From Hymenobacter roseosalivarius DSM 11622 (lineage in GTDB: Bacteria > Bacteroidota > Bacteroidia > Cytophagales > Hymenobacteraceae), in the NCBI RefSeq assembly GCF_900176135.1, contig NZ_FWWW01000099.1:1-64000 (forward strand): a stretch of 64,000 bases of DNA. Reading direction: 5' to 3'. This document shows positions 46,126-54,729 of the stretch, piece by piece (position 1 is the stretch's first letter; each line of letters begins with the position of its first letter). Below the pieces are notes generated by a model. The model worked only from the letters and a program-made list of their open reading frames with translations, made no database searches and was not told the DNA's origin. A program made the translations under genes and the position numbers.

Positions 46126-46185
46126 ATTAAATCGCATAAAAAAGCCCCCGGTTAGTAGACGGGGGCTTTTTTTATGCGATTTAAT
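46126..46185. terminator. long bidirectional terminator, 25-base arms
   Basis: Core arms GCCCCCG / CGGGGGC with A and T runs, extended outward by ATTAAATCGCAT / ATGCGATTTAAT. With one bulged base the arms are about 25 nt. It separates the convergent GT-C and porX genes. Confidence 0.9.
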
Positions 46186-46190
46186 GAAAG

Positions 46191-47759
46191 TTAAGATCCC
46201 TTTGGGCTAAGCGTTACAAAAGGAATAATGACTTCCTCCAGCGAGATGCCGCCGTGCTGGAACGTGTCCTTATAGTAGTTCACGTAGTAATTATAGTTGT
46301 TGGGATACGCAAAGAAGTAGTCACCAAGCGTAAACACATAAGCGGTACTTACATTTTCGCGGGGCAGGAAAATGCGCTCGGGCTTGCGCACCACATACAC
46401 ATCCTTTTCGGTAAAGCCCAGGTTTTTGCCGTGCTTGTAGCGCAGGTTAGTGTTAGTGTTACGGTCGCCCACGATTTTAAAGGGCCGCTTCACGCGGATG
46501 GTGCCGTGGTCGGTGGTGATAATAAGCTTGCCTTTCTTATCCGCAATCTGCTGGAGCATTTCATACAAGGGCGAGTGCAGAAACCAGGAGCGGGTGAGCG
46601 AGCGGTAAGCCGACTCGTCGCCGGCCAGCTCCCGGATCATGGCCATATCGGTGCGGGCGTGGGAGAGCATATCTACAAAGTTGTAGACGATGACATTGAG
46701 CTTATGATTGTTGTGCAGGTTACTCATCTTGCTCAGCAAGTCTTTGCCAGCCTGCAGGTTGGTCACCTTATTATAGCTGAACTTCTGCTTCTGGTTGGCC
46801 TTTTGGAACATGATTTCCAAAAACTCAGCCTCGTTCAGGTTTTTGCCTTCGTCATCGTCGTCGGTCACCCACAGGTTAGGGTATTTCTTCTGAATGTCCC
46901 CCGGCATCATGCCCGAGAAGATGGCGTTGCGGGCGTAGGCCGTGGTAGTGGGCAGGATGCTGTAATACATCTCCTCCGTGTCTACGGTGAACATTTCGGC
47001 AATAATGGGCTCCAGAATCTTCCACTGATCGTAGCGCAGGTTGTCGATGAGCACGAAGTACACGGGCGTATCGCCAGTGTCTTTGAGCAGCGGAAACACG
47101 CGCTTCTGAAACAACTCATGCGACATGAGCGGGGCATCGTCCACTTCCTTATTTACCCATTCCTCGTAGTTCTCCATAATAAACTTGGAGAAGTAGGTAT
47201 TCGCCTCGTCCTTCTGCATGTTGAAGACATCAGCCATGCTCTTGCCTTCCGTCTCATCAATCTCTAGCTCCCAGTATACCAGCTTTTTGTACACGTCGGC
47301 CCACTCCTGGGGCGAGAGACGGTCGCCGAGCTGCATCCCCAGCTGGCGGAAGTCGCGCTGGTAACCGGTGTTGGTGCGCTCACTCACCAGACGCTTGTTG
47401 TCCAGCACCTTTTTTACGGAGAGCAGAATCTGGTTGGGGTTGACCGGCTTTATGAGATAATCGGCGATTTTGGAGCCGATGGCCTCTTCCATGATGTGCT
47501 CTTCCTCGCTCTTGGTAATCATGATGACGGGCACCGTAGGACGCGCCGCCTTGATTTCCGATAAGGTTTCGAGGCCGGTGAGGCCGGGCATATTCTCGTC
47601 GAGAAATACAATGTCAAAGTTCTGCTCGCCGACTTGCTCAATGGCATCGGCACCGCTGTTCACGGGCGTGACGTCGTAGCCGCGTTCTTTGAGAAAGAGA
47701 ATATGGGGTTTGAGCAGGTCAATTTCGTCGTCGGCCCAAAGGATGTTGTATCGTTGCAT
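46191..47759 (-). CDS. porX: PorX-type response regulator with PglZ-like domain
   Basis: Controls type IX secretion genes in Bacteroidota. The N-terminal receiver has WADDEID (acidic pair) and the phospho-acceptor Asp54 in FLDENMPG. A linker of helices follows, then an alkaline-phosphatase-superfamily PglZ-like domain with VLIDNLRYDQW, YSILPTTTAYARNAIFSG, FVDMLSHARTD and TTDHGTIRV. ATG 47759 gives 522 residues; the open frame to 47834 adds no family-like residues. No porY kinase lies in the window. Confidence 0.93.
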   Translation of the reverse strand: MQRYNILWADDEIDLLKPHILFLKERGYDVTPVNSGADAIEQVGEQNFDIVFLDENMPGLTGLETLSEIKAARPTVPVIMITKSEEEHIMEEAIGSKIADYLIKPVNPNQILLSVKKVLDNKRLVSERTNTGYQRDFRQLGMQLGDRLSPQEWADVYKKLVYWELEIDETEGKSMADVFNMQKDEANTYFSKFIMENYEEWVNKEVDDAPLMSHELFQKRVFPLLKDTGDTPVYFVLIDNLRYDQWKILEPIIAEMFTVDTEEMYYSILPTTTAYARNAIFSGMMPGDIQKKYPNLWVTDDDDEGKNLNEAEFLEIMFQKANQKQKFSYNKVTNLQAGKDLLSKMSNLHNNHKLNVIVYNFVDMLSHARTDMAMIRELAGDESAYRSLTRSWFLHSPLYEMLQQIADKKGKLIITTDHGTIRVKRPFKIVGDRNTNTNLRYKHGKNLGFTEKDVYVVRKPERIFLPRENVSTAYVFTLGDYFFAYPNNYNYYVNYYKDTFQHGGISLEEVIIPFVTLSPKGS

Positions 47760-48141
47760 AGGGGTGCTTAAGGGAAGTGTATCGCTTGAAATGAGTTGGA
47801 CAGCGTAACTGTCTGGGGGATTAACCGAAAGCATTATGCTTCCGGCGACTAACGCCCCGCAACTAAAGTTTCATCAGTAGCTTTACTCACAATCAATTGA
47901 TTTTGATTTTAAAAATTCAGATTAATCTATTTTTTGATTCTTGGCTCATCCATAATTAAGCTTAATTCAGTTGCTTCTGGTTCCCTGCGGATGCATCCGC
48001 GATGTAGCGCGAACTTTTAGTTCGCGTATCGTAGGACGACTCGCTGAAGGGCAATTTTCAACATCCGCAACGATACGCGAACTAAAAGTTCACGCTACAT
48101 CCCAATGATTCCCCAGGCTGTAGCTTGGAGTTACTGCCCTA
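47760..48141. other. intergenic region with one repeat element
   Basis: Divergent porX and HD genes. The first 200 bases are AT-rich and hold nothing I recognise. The second part holds the element at 48001-48102 and the words CCCCAGGCTGTAGCTTGGAG just before the HD gene, which may form a small hairpin. Confidence 0.5.
48001..48102. repeat. inverted-pair palindromic element (family D)
   Basis: Ends 48001-48032 and 48071-48102 are inverted copies of a 32-nt arm with one mismatch or so. The arm holds the semi-palindrome GCGAACTTTTAGTTCGC. Core of 38 bases. Confidence 0.88.
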
Positions 48142-49374
48142 ATGAACAAGAAAAAAATATTCAACGACCCGGTATATGGCTTTGTAACGGTGCCCACCGA
48201 GTTACTGTTTGATTTAATAGAGCATCCCTATTTCCAACGGCTGCGGCGTATTCAGCAATTGGGTCTTACGGGCTTCGTGTATCCGGGGGCGTTGCACACG
48301 CGCTTTCACCACGCGCTGGGCGCTATGCATCTGATGAGTATGGCGCTGCGCACGCTCAAAGACAAGGGAGTGCAGATTTCGGCAGCAGAAGGGCAGGCCG
48401 CGCTGGCGGCTATTCTGCTGCACGATGTGGGCCACGGGCCTCTCTCCCACGCCCTGGAAACGGCTATTTTTGACGAGGTGCCGCACGAGCAGCTGTCGCT
48501 TTATTTGATGCAGCGCCTCAACGCCGAGCACAATGGGGCCTTGGATCGGGCTATTGCCATTTTTCAGGGGAGCTACGCGCGGCCGTTTTTTCATCAGTTG
48601 GTGAGTAGTCAGCTGGATATGGACCGGCTTGATTATCTGAACCGTGATTCATTTTATACCGGCGTGCAGGAGGGCCGGCCCGGTGCCGACCGCCTCATCA
48701 AAATGCTGACCGTGGTAGATGAGCGCCTGGCATTGGAGGAAAAAGCCATCTACTCCGTCGAGAATTTTCTGGTAAGTCGGCGGCTGATGTACTGGCAGGT
48801 GTATCTGCACAAAACGGTGACCAGCGCTGAGCAGATGATTATTCGGATTGTGCAGCGGGCCCGCGACCTGGTGCGCACGGGGCACGAGGTGCCGGCCAGT
48901 GCCGACCTGCATTTCTTCCTGGCCAAGGCAGTTACGCTGCTGGACTTTGAGAAAGACGACACCATTCTACAACGCTTCGTGCAGCTGGATGATCATGACA
49001 TCTGGGGAGCCGTGAAAATGTGGGCTTCCCACCCCGACCGCGTCCTCAGCTACCTTTCGCGCAGCCTGCTCGACCGGCGCTTATTTAAAATAATCCTGCA
49101 GACGGAGCCGTTTGAGGAGGAGATGAAAGCTGGTGTGGTCGAATTAATTGCCGAACACTTCCATTTGCCCCCCAGCGAGGCCAGTCAGCTGATGCTTACA
49201 GGCCGCATCAGCAATAATGCCTATGATGCTGATGGTAAGGATACGATTGATGTTCTGACGAAGTCGGGGCGGGTGGTAAATGTGGCGGAAGCTTCGGATT
49301 TACCCAATATTCGCGCCTTGGGGCAACGGGTTGAGAAGCATTATATCTGTTATCCGAAGGAGATAGCGCAATAG
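48142..49374 (+). CDS. HD-superfamily phosphohydrolase
   Basis: dNTPase/SAMHD1-like HD protein of 410 residues. Metal ligands are in HTRFHHALGAMHL and the central HDVGHGPLSHALE (the HD pair). Further motifs are SSQLDMDRLDYLNRD. Substrate may be a nucleotide, not provable here. It is first in a run with the lipid A genes; the same neighbourhood is common in Bacteroidota, as I recall it. Confidence 0.92.
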   Translation: MNKKKIFNDPVYGFVTVPTELLFDLIEHPYFQRLRRIQQLGLTGFVYPGALHTRFHHALGAMHLMSMALRTLKDKGVQISAAEGQAALAAILLHDVGHGPLSHALETAIFDEVPHEQLSLYLMQRLNAEHNGALDRAIAIFQGSYARPFFHQLVSSQLDMDRLDYLNRDSFYTGVQEGRPGADRLIKMLTVVDERLALEEKAIYSVENFLVSRRLMYWQVYLHKTVTSAEQMIIRIVQRARDLVRTGHEVPASADLHFFLAKAVTLLDFEKDDTILQRFVQLDDHDIWGAVKMWASHPDRVLSYLSRSLLDRRLFKIILQTEPFEEEMKAGVVELIAEHFHLPPSEASQLMLTGRISNNAYDADGKDTIDVLTKSGRVVNVAEASDLPNIRALGQRVEKHYICYPKEIAQ

Positions 49375-49436
49375 AAAAAGTAGCGCGGAAATTCGTCCCG
49401 CGCTATTCTTAAAAAAACTCACCAATTGATTTTATT

Positions 49437-49444
49437 TACTTTTG
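49437..49444 (+). promoter_or_regulatory. candidate -7 box for lpxD
   Basis: TACTTTTG matches TAnnTTTG and ends 4 bases before ATG 49449, which implies an almost leaderless mRNA. No TTG at the normal -33 distance. Confidence 0.35.
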
Positions 49445-49448
49445 CCCG

Positions 49449-50489
49449 ATGGAATTTACTGTTGGCCAAATAGCCGAAGTACTCAGTGGCACTGTCGAGG
49501 GCAACGCAGCTTTGCGCATCGACCGGCTGGCAAAAATCGAGGAAGCGCAAGCTGGCGCTTTGGCTTTTTTAGCGAATGCCAAGTATGAGCCGCACTTATA
49601 TACAACGGGTGCTTCCGCCATTATCGTTAGCCAGACGCAAGCCTTGAAGCAACCCGTAGCGGCGGCCCTTATCCGCGTCGATGATCCGTATTTGTGCTTT
49701 AGCCGCTTACTGGAGTTTTATCAGCAGACTACTCGCACGGGTCGGCGCGGTGTGGAAGACCCCGCCTTTCTGGGTGCCAACTCCAGTATTGGGGAAGGTC
49801 ATTTCCGGGGGGCTTTTTCCTATATCGGTCAGGGATGCACCATCGGGAGCGACGTGCTCATTTTCCCCCACGCTACCATCGGCGACCGGTGCCGCATCGG
49901 TGATGGCACCATTATCTATGCGGGCGCCAGGATTTATGCGGATACTATTATCGGGGCGCGCTGCACCGTGCACGCGGGCGCCGTTCTAGGCTCCGATGGC
50001 TTCGGATTTGCCCCCCAGCCCGACGGCTCTTACCACGCCATTCCGCAGATCGGGAATGTAGTACTGGAAGATAACGTCAGCATCGGGGCCAATGCTACTA
50101 TTGACTGCGCCACCCTGGGCTCAACTATTATTCGGGAAGGCAGCAAGATTGACAACCTAGTGCAGATTGCTCACAATGTGGAAATCGGCCGCCATACTGT
50201 GGTGGCCGCTCAGACCGGTATTTCCGGCTCGACCAAGATTGGGGATTACTGCGTGCTGGCGGGCCAGGCCGGCCTGGCGGGCCACCTGACCCTGGCTAAC
50301 CGCACAACCGTTACGGCGCAGTCGGGCGTGGGCAAATCGATAAAGGAGGAAGGTCAGTTTCTGCAAGGCTCCCCGGCGTTCAACCTGCGTGATAGTTTGC
50401 GCGCTAACGCTATTTTCCGGCAACTGCCCGAACTGGCGCGCCGCCTCGATGTATTAGAAAGCAACGCAAGCGCAACAGAAAAGTCCTAG
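49449..50489 (+). CDS. lpxD: UDP-3-O-acylglucosamine N-acyltransferase
   Basis: Lipid A synthesis: adds the second, N-linked acyl chain. N-terminal uridine-binding domain (about 1-100) and a left-handed beta-helix of hexapeptide repeats (about 105-300; e.g. GDRCRIGDGTIIYAGARI). Catalytic His is expected in the NLVQIAHNVEIG turn. The C-terminal part is a helix. 346 residues is normal. Confidence 0.95.
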   Translation: MEFTVGQIAEVLSGTVEGNAALRIDRLAKIEEAQAGALAFLANAKYEPHLYTTGASAIIVSQTQALKQPVAAALIRVDDPYLCFSRLLEFYQQTTRTGRRGVEDPAFLGANSSIGEGHFRGAFSYIGQGCTIGSDVLIFPHATIGDRCRIGDGTIIYAGARIYADTIIGARCTVHAGAVLGSDGFGFAPQPDGSYHAIPQIGNVVLEDNVSIGANATIDCATLGSTIIREGSKIDNLVQIAHNVEIGRHTVVAAQTGISGSTKIGDYCVLAGQAGLAGHLTLANRTTVTAQSGVGKSIKEEGQFLQGSPAFNLRDSLRANAIFRQLPELARRLDVLESNASATEKS

Positions 50490-50501
50490 CTTTGCCCTTC
50501 C

Positions 50502-50601
50502 TTAGAAGTGAGATACGAGAAGTGAGAAGTGAGAAAAGAAAAGCCGTGGCGCTTTACCCTTTTCCTTATCTGACTTCTCGCTTCTCACTTCTCACTTCTA
50601 A
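50502..50601. repeat. inverted-pair element of GAAGTGA units (family E)
   Basis: Left end with GAGAAGTGAGAAGTGAGA (50502-50535), right end TCTCGCTTCTCACTTCTCAC (50572-50601). Inverted, with short tandem units inside each end. It fills the gap between lpxD and lpxC and stops 3 bases before the lpxC ATG. Confidence 0.82.
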
Positions 50602-50604
50602 AAG

Positions 50605-51999
50605 ATGAACGACAAGCAACACACGATCAAGTCGCCGGTTACTGTGAGCGGCATTGGGCTGCATACGGGCGTGCAGGCCACCATGACCTTTTGCCCGGCG
50701 CCGGTCAACCACGGCTACAAGTTTCAGCGCATCGATTTGCCCGGTAAGCCCATCGTAGATGCCGACGTAGATAACGTAGTAGACCTTTCCCGCGGCACCA
50801 CCATCGAGCAGAACGGAGCCCGCGTGAATACAGTGGAGCACACGCTGGCGGCGTTAGTAGGATTGCAGATTGATAACGTGCTCATTCAGCTTGATGGCCC
50901 CGAGCCGCCCATTATGGATGGCTCCTCGTACGAGTTCATCAAGCCTTTGCAGGAAGCGGGCTTTGAGGAGCAGAATGCGCTGCGCAACTACTTCGAGATT
51001 CCCGAGAGCATTCGCTACGTAGATAATGCCCGCCATGTGGAGCTGGCGGTGCTACCCTTGCACGACTACCGCGTAACGGTGATGGTAGACTACAACTCTC
51101 CTGTACTAGGCTCCCAGCACGCCACCCTCACCGATATTACTCATTTCGCCACCGAAATAGCCTCTTCGCGCACCTTCTGCTTTTTGCATGAATTGGAAGC
51201 GCTGTACAAGCAAAACCTCATCAAGGGCGGCGACCTCAGCAATGCTATTGTGGTGGTAGACCGCGTGGTAAGCGAGGAAGAGCTCCACGACTTGGCCGAG
51301 ATGCTGGGCAAGCCAAAGGTTGCCGTCAAGAAGGAAGGCATTTTGAATAATGTTGACCTCCGCTACAAAAACGAGCCTGCTCGCCATAAGCTACTGGACC
51401 TAGTAGGTGATTTAGCCTTGGTAGGTCGGCCGCTGAAAGGTCAAATTTTGGCTGCTCGTCCTGGCCATGCGGCCAATGTGGCGTTTGCTAAGAAGATTAA
51501 GAAGAAAATGATGGAGGTGGACTCGTCGCCGGTGCCCACCTATGATCCCGGCCGCGAGCCGGTGATGGATATCAACCAAATCTCGGCCACTCTACCGCAC
51601 CGCTACCCTTTTCTGCTCATCGACAAGATTATTCATCTTGATACGACTACCGTGACGAGCGTGAAGAACGTGACGATGAACGAGCAGTTTTTCCAGGGCC
51701 ACTTTCCCGGCAATCCCGTTATGCCCGGCGTCATTCAGATTGAGGCTATGGCCCAGACTGGCGGTATTCTGGTCTTAAACACAGTAAAAGACCCCGAGAA
51801 TTACTGGACGTACTTCCTCGGAATTGAGAACTGCCGCTTCCGAAAAAAGGTAATTCCCGGCGATACCATCATCTTCAAATGCCAGTTGCTGGCTCCCGTT
51901 AAGCGCGGCATTGCCAAAATGAGCGGCAAAGCTTTTGTGAATGGTAAAGTAGTAATGGAGGCCGAAATGAGCGCTGCCATCGTCCGCAAAGACGCCTAG
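50605..51999 (+). CDS. lpxC-fabZ: bifunctional LpxC deacetylase / FabZ dehydratase
   Basis: The fusion usual in Bacteroidota. LpxC half (about 1-300): zinc ligands in VEHTLAALVG and the later ARHKLLDLVGDLAL. FabZ half (about 315-464): HRYPFLLIDKI and GHFPGNPVMPGVIQIEAMAQ. The start ATG lies directly after a repeat element. 464 residues is normal. Confidence 0.97.
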   Translation: MNDKQHTIKSPVTVSGIGLHTGVQATMTFCPAPVNHGYKFQRIDLPGKPIVDADVDNVVDLSRGTTIEQNGARVNTVEHTLAALVGLQIDNVLIQLDGPEPPIMDGSSYEFIKPLQEAGFEEQNALRNYFEIPESIRYVDNARHVELAVLPLHDYRVTVMVDYNSPVLGSQHATLTDITHFATEIASSRTFCFLHELEALYKQNLIKGGDLSNAIVVVDRVVSEEELHDLAEMLGKPKVAVKKEGILNNVDLRYKNEPARHKLLDLVGDLALVGRPLKGQILAARPGHAANVAFAKKIKKKMMEVDSSPVPTYDPGREPVMDINQISATLPHRYPFLLIDKIIHLDTTTVTSVKNVTMNEQFFQGHFPGNPVMPGVIQIEAMAQTGGILVLNTVKDPENYWTYFLGIENCRFRKKVIPGDTIIFKCQLLAPVKRGIAKMSGKAFVNGKVVMEAEMSAAIVRKDA

Positions 52000-52002
52000 T
52001 TT

Positions 52003-52106
52003 CAATTAACAGTTATCAGTTAACATTTAACAGACTTGAACTTCACTTAGAAATTCTGGACGCGGTTAGGTAGCATTGATAATTGTTAAATGTTAATTGT
52101 TAATTG
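52003..52106. repeat. inverted-pair element of TTAACAATT units (family F)
   Basis: Left end CAATTAACAGTTATCAGTTA and following (52003-52033), right end the inverse with TTAATTGTTAATTG (52075-52106). It fills the gap between lpxC-fabZ and lpxA. Confidence 0.82.
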
Positions 52107-52113
52107 ATTTCGA

Positions 52114-52917
52114 ATGAACCAACCCCTCGCCTATATTCACCCCGAGGCTAAAATTGCGCAAAACGTAGTGGTAGAGCCTTTTACTACTATTGATAAGGAC
52201 GTAGAAATTGGCGAGGGCACTTGGATTGGGCCCAATGTGACGATCATGCAGGGAGCCCGTATTGGCAAGAACTGCAAGATTTTTCCGGGGGCCGTTATTG
52301 CCGCCATGCCCCAGGATTTGAAGTTCGCGGGCGAAAAAACCACGGCTCACATCGGCGACAATACGGTGGTCCGGGAGTGCGTGACGGTAAATCGGGGTAC
52401 CGTGGACCGCATGCGGACGGTAGTGGGTGCCAATTGCCTGCTGATGGCCTACGTGCACGTAGCTCACGACTGTATAGTTGGTGATAATTGCGTGTTAGCT
52501 AACTCCGTACAGCTTGCCGGCCATGTGGAGATTGGCGACTACGCCATTGTAGGTGGCATGTCAGCGGTGCATCAGTTTGTGAAAGTAGGGCCGCACACCA
52601 TGATTTCGGGCGGTTCCTTGGTACGCAAGGATGTGCCGCCTTTTGTGAAGGCCGGCCGCGAGCCCCTGACATACAGCGGTATCAATTCAATTGGTCTGCG
52701 CCGCCGGGGCTACTCCGATAACAAGATCAGCGAGATTCAACAAATCTACCGACTTCTGTTTCTGAGCAAGCTCAATAACGCCGATGCGCTAGATAAAGTA
52801 GAGCTGGAATTACTGCCCTCGCCCGAGCGGGATGAAGTCGTGAACTTTGTGCGCAACTCCGGGCGCGGCGTAATCAAAGGCTACTCGCGCAGCAGCAACG
52901 GCGGCTCCGACTACTAA
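52114..52917 (+). CDS. lpxA: UDP-N-acetylglucosamine O-acyltransferase
   Basis: First committed step of lipid A. Left-handed beta-helix of hexapeptide repeats (about 1-190) with the catalytic His in LMAYVHVAHDCIVG and the GGMSAVHQFVKVG region. C-terminal helices bind acyl carrier protein. 267 residues is normal. Confidence 0.96.
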   Translation: MNQPLAYIHPEAKIAQNVVVEPFTTIDKDVEIGEGTWIGPNVTIMQGARIGKNCKIFPGAVIAAMPQDLKFAGEKTTAHIGDNTVVRECVTVNRGTVDRMRTVVGANCLLMAYVHVAHDCIVGDNCVLANSVQLAGHVEIGDYAIVGGMSAVHQFVKVGPHTMISGGSLVRKDVPPFVKAGREPLTYSGINSIGLRRRGYSDNKISEIQQIYRLLFLSKLNNADALDKVELELLPSPERDEVVNFVRNSGRGVIKGYSRSSNGGSDY

Positions 52918-52923
52918 TAGTTT

Positions 52924-53556
52924 ATGCAGATTCAGGCCACCGGGCTGGGCAAGCGCTTCAATCGCGACTGGATTTTCCGGCACCTGACCCATACTTTTCG
53001 ACCTGGCACCGCTACGGCTATTCTGGGGCCGAATGGCGCGGGCAAAAGCACCCTTCTGAACACCCTTTCCGGCCAGATCTTGCCTACCGATGGCACCCTT
53101 ACTTATACGTTGCAAGGCAAGCCGCTAGCAGTAGAGGACGTGCCGGCCCAGTTGGCCTACTGCGCGCCGTATCTGGAGCTGATTGAGGAGCTGACACTCA
53201 GTGAGCTGCTACATTTTCATACTCGCTTTAAGCCCCTCCGGCCGGGTATGAGCACCCAAGGCCTGATAGAGCTGCTCTACCTGGAAAAGTCCCGCCACAA
53301 GCTCGTGCGTGACTTCTCTTCGGGCATGAAGCAGCGCCTCAAGCTGGGCCTGGCCTTATACGGCGCCGCTCCTCTGCTGCTGCTCGACGAGCCCACCACC
53401 AACCTGGACCGGGCGGGCGTGGCTTGGTATCAGGAGCATGTGCGTGCTACGGCGCCGGACCGGTTGGTACTGGTAAGCTCTAATGTAGCGGAGGAATACG
53501 ACTTTTGTGAGGAGCAGCTGGATGTAACCAGCTTTGGGGCTACGGCAGCTCGATAG
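52924..53556 (+). CDS. ABC transporter ATP-binding protein
   Basis: Short ABC ATPase of 210 residues. Walker A LGPNGAGKSTLLNTLSG, signature FSSGMKQRLKLG, Walker B LLLLDEPTTNLD. It starts 6 bases after lpxA, so it belongs to the lipid A run. No permease gene lies beside it. Its partner and cargo are unknown. Confidence 0.9.
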   Translation: MQIQATGLGKRFNRDWIFRHLTHTFRPGTATAILGPNGAGKSTLLNTLSGQILPTDGTLTYTLQGKPLAVEDVPAQLAYCAPYLELIEELTLSELLHFHTRFKPLRPGMSTQGLIELLYLEKSRHKLVRDFSSGMKQRLKLGLALYGAAPLLLLDEPTTNLDRAGVAWYQEHVRATAPDRLVLVSSNVAEEYDFCEEQLDVTSFGATAAR

Positions 53557-53579
53557 GCCCGAAAAAGGCCCCCCACGCT

Positions 53580-54176
53580 ATGTCTGCTCAGCCTCAACCT
53601 ACCTCCCTCATTTCCCCGGAAGAATATCTGGCGGCCGACCGTGCGGCCGAGTATAAGAGCGAGTACTACCAGGGCGAGATGGTAGCTATGGCCGGGGCCA
53701 GCAAAGAGCATAATCAGCAAGTTGCCAACATTATCACAGAATTGGGCAGCCAAACCCGCGACCGGGACTACATTTACGCCAGTGACTTGCGGCTCAACAA
53801 TGCCGCCATCAGTTCTTGCGCCTACCCCGACGTGACAATGGTATGCGGCCCGGCGGATTTGTTGGCTGACACCTACCTCGACACCTTACTTACTCCCACG
53901 CTGTTGGTGGAAGTACTTTCGCCCTCCACCGCCGATAATGACCGGGGCCGTAAGTTCTTGTTCTACCGTTCTATTCCTTCTTTGCGGTACTACGTACTGG
54001 TAGAAACCCTTAAGCCGCAGGTTGAGGTGTTTTCGCGGATTGACGCCGAAAACTGGAATTTCTGCGAATTTAAGGGGCTGGACGTGATAGTGCCACTACC
54101 CGCGCTTGATTTGTTTTTGCCCCTCGCGGAGATTTATCGTAAGCTTCGTTTTAACTCTTCTCAAGCAGAGCACTAG
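53580..54176 (+). CDS. Uma2-family putative endonuclease (DUF820)
   Basis: PD-(D/E)XK-like fold. Key parts are PEEYLAADRAAEYKSEYYQGE, the acidic strand YPDVTMVCG, LLVEVLSPSTADNDRGRKFLFYRS (E and K of the motif) and RYYVLVETLKPQVEVF. 198 residues. The family is very common in Cytophagales and its function is not established. It sits 23 bases after the ABC gene. Confidence 0.88.
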   Translation: MSAQPQPTSLISPEEYLAADRAAEYKSEYYQGEMVAMAGASKEHNQQVANIITELGSQTRDRDYIYASDLRLNNAAISSCAYPDVTMVCGPADLLADTYLDTLLTPTLLVEVLSPSTADNDRGRKFLFYRSIPSLRYYVLVETLKPQVEVFSRIDAENWNFCEFKGLDVIVPLPALDLFLPLAEIYRKLRFNSSQAEH

Positions 54177-54308
54177 CTGATCATTGCTGAAAAAACGACT
54201 TTATTTCCAACGCAAAAACCATTCGGGCCGTATCTTCGCAACCACCCAATGGGTAGGACCATTGCCAAAAGTATTCTTCTTTCAATTATCACCTGCCCTG
54301 ACACGGCC

Positions 54309-54659
54309 ATGAGACAATACGACGACCTCGACGACGATTCGCTCGATGATGACGAGCTAGATAACTTCGCCAAAAGCGGCGGGCGCGCTGATAGTGGCAG
54401 CACTGAAGATCGACTCAGCGCCAAGTATGCCGATTATCTGATGTGGCGCGACACGGGCTCCTCCCACGATGAGGCGCTGGACCTGGCCAGCATGACGGAG
54501 GAAGAGTACACCGCCGCCGAAGCCGCCGAGGACCCTGATAGCAGCGGCTTTGCCTCCCTCGATGACGATGACGACTTCGATATTGCTGACGACGATGACG
54601 ACTTGGGTAGCAACCGTTCCAGTCGCGGTGGCCGGATCAGCGATGATGATGACTTTTAG
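54309..54659 (+). CDS. small very acidic hypothetical protein
   Basis: 116 residues with Asp-rich ends (DDLDDDSLDDDELDN at the start; ISDDDDF at the end). The middle is more ordered, with a YADYLMWRDTGSSHDEALDL segment. No family recognised. ATG 54309 is chosen over 54249 because the added residues look out of character. A strong terminator follows at once, so it is a real transcript end. Confidence 0.65.
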   Translation: MRQYDDLDDDSLDDDELDNFAKSGGRADSGSTEDRLSAKYADYLMWRDTGSSHDEALDLASMTEEEYTAAEAAEDPDSSGFASLDDDDDFDIADDDDDLGSNRSSRGGRISDDDDF

Positions 54660-54673
54660 AGCTAACCGCTAAT

Positions 54674-54714
54674 AAAAAAAGCCCCCCGGCATCTGGCTGG
54701 GGGGCTTTTTTAAT
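54674..54714. terminator. bidirectional intrinsic terminator
   Basis: Arms AAAAAAAGCCCCCCGGC and GCTGGGGGGCTTTTTT between convergent genes. Confidence 0.9.
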
Positions 54715-54729
54715 GATTTAAGCTACAGA

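Noticed and set aside
50502..50601. Short tandem repeats as a CRISPR array
   Set aside because: Units are 7-8 nt without spacers, arranged as an inverted pair; no cas genes.
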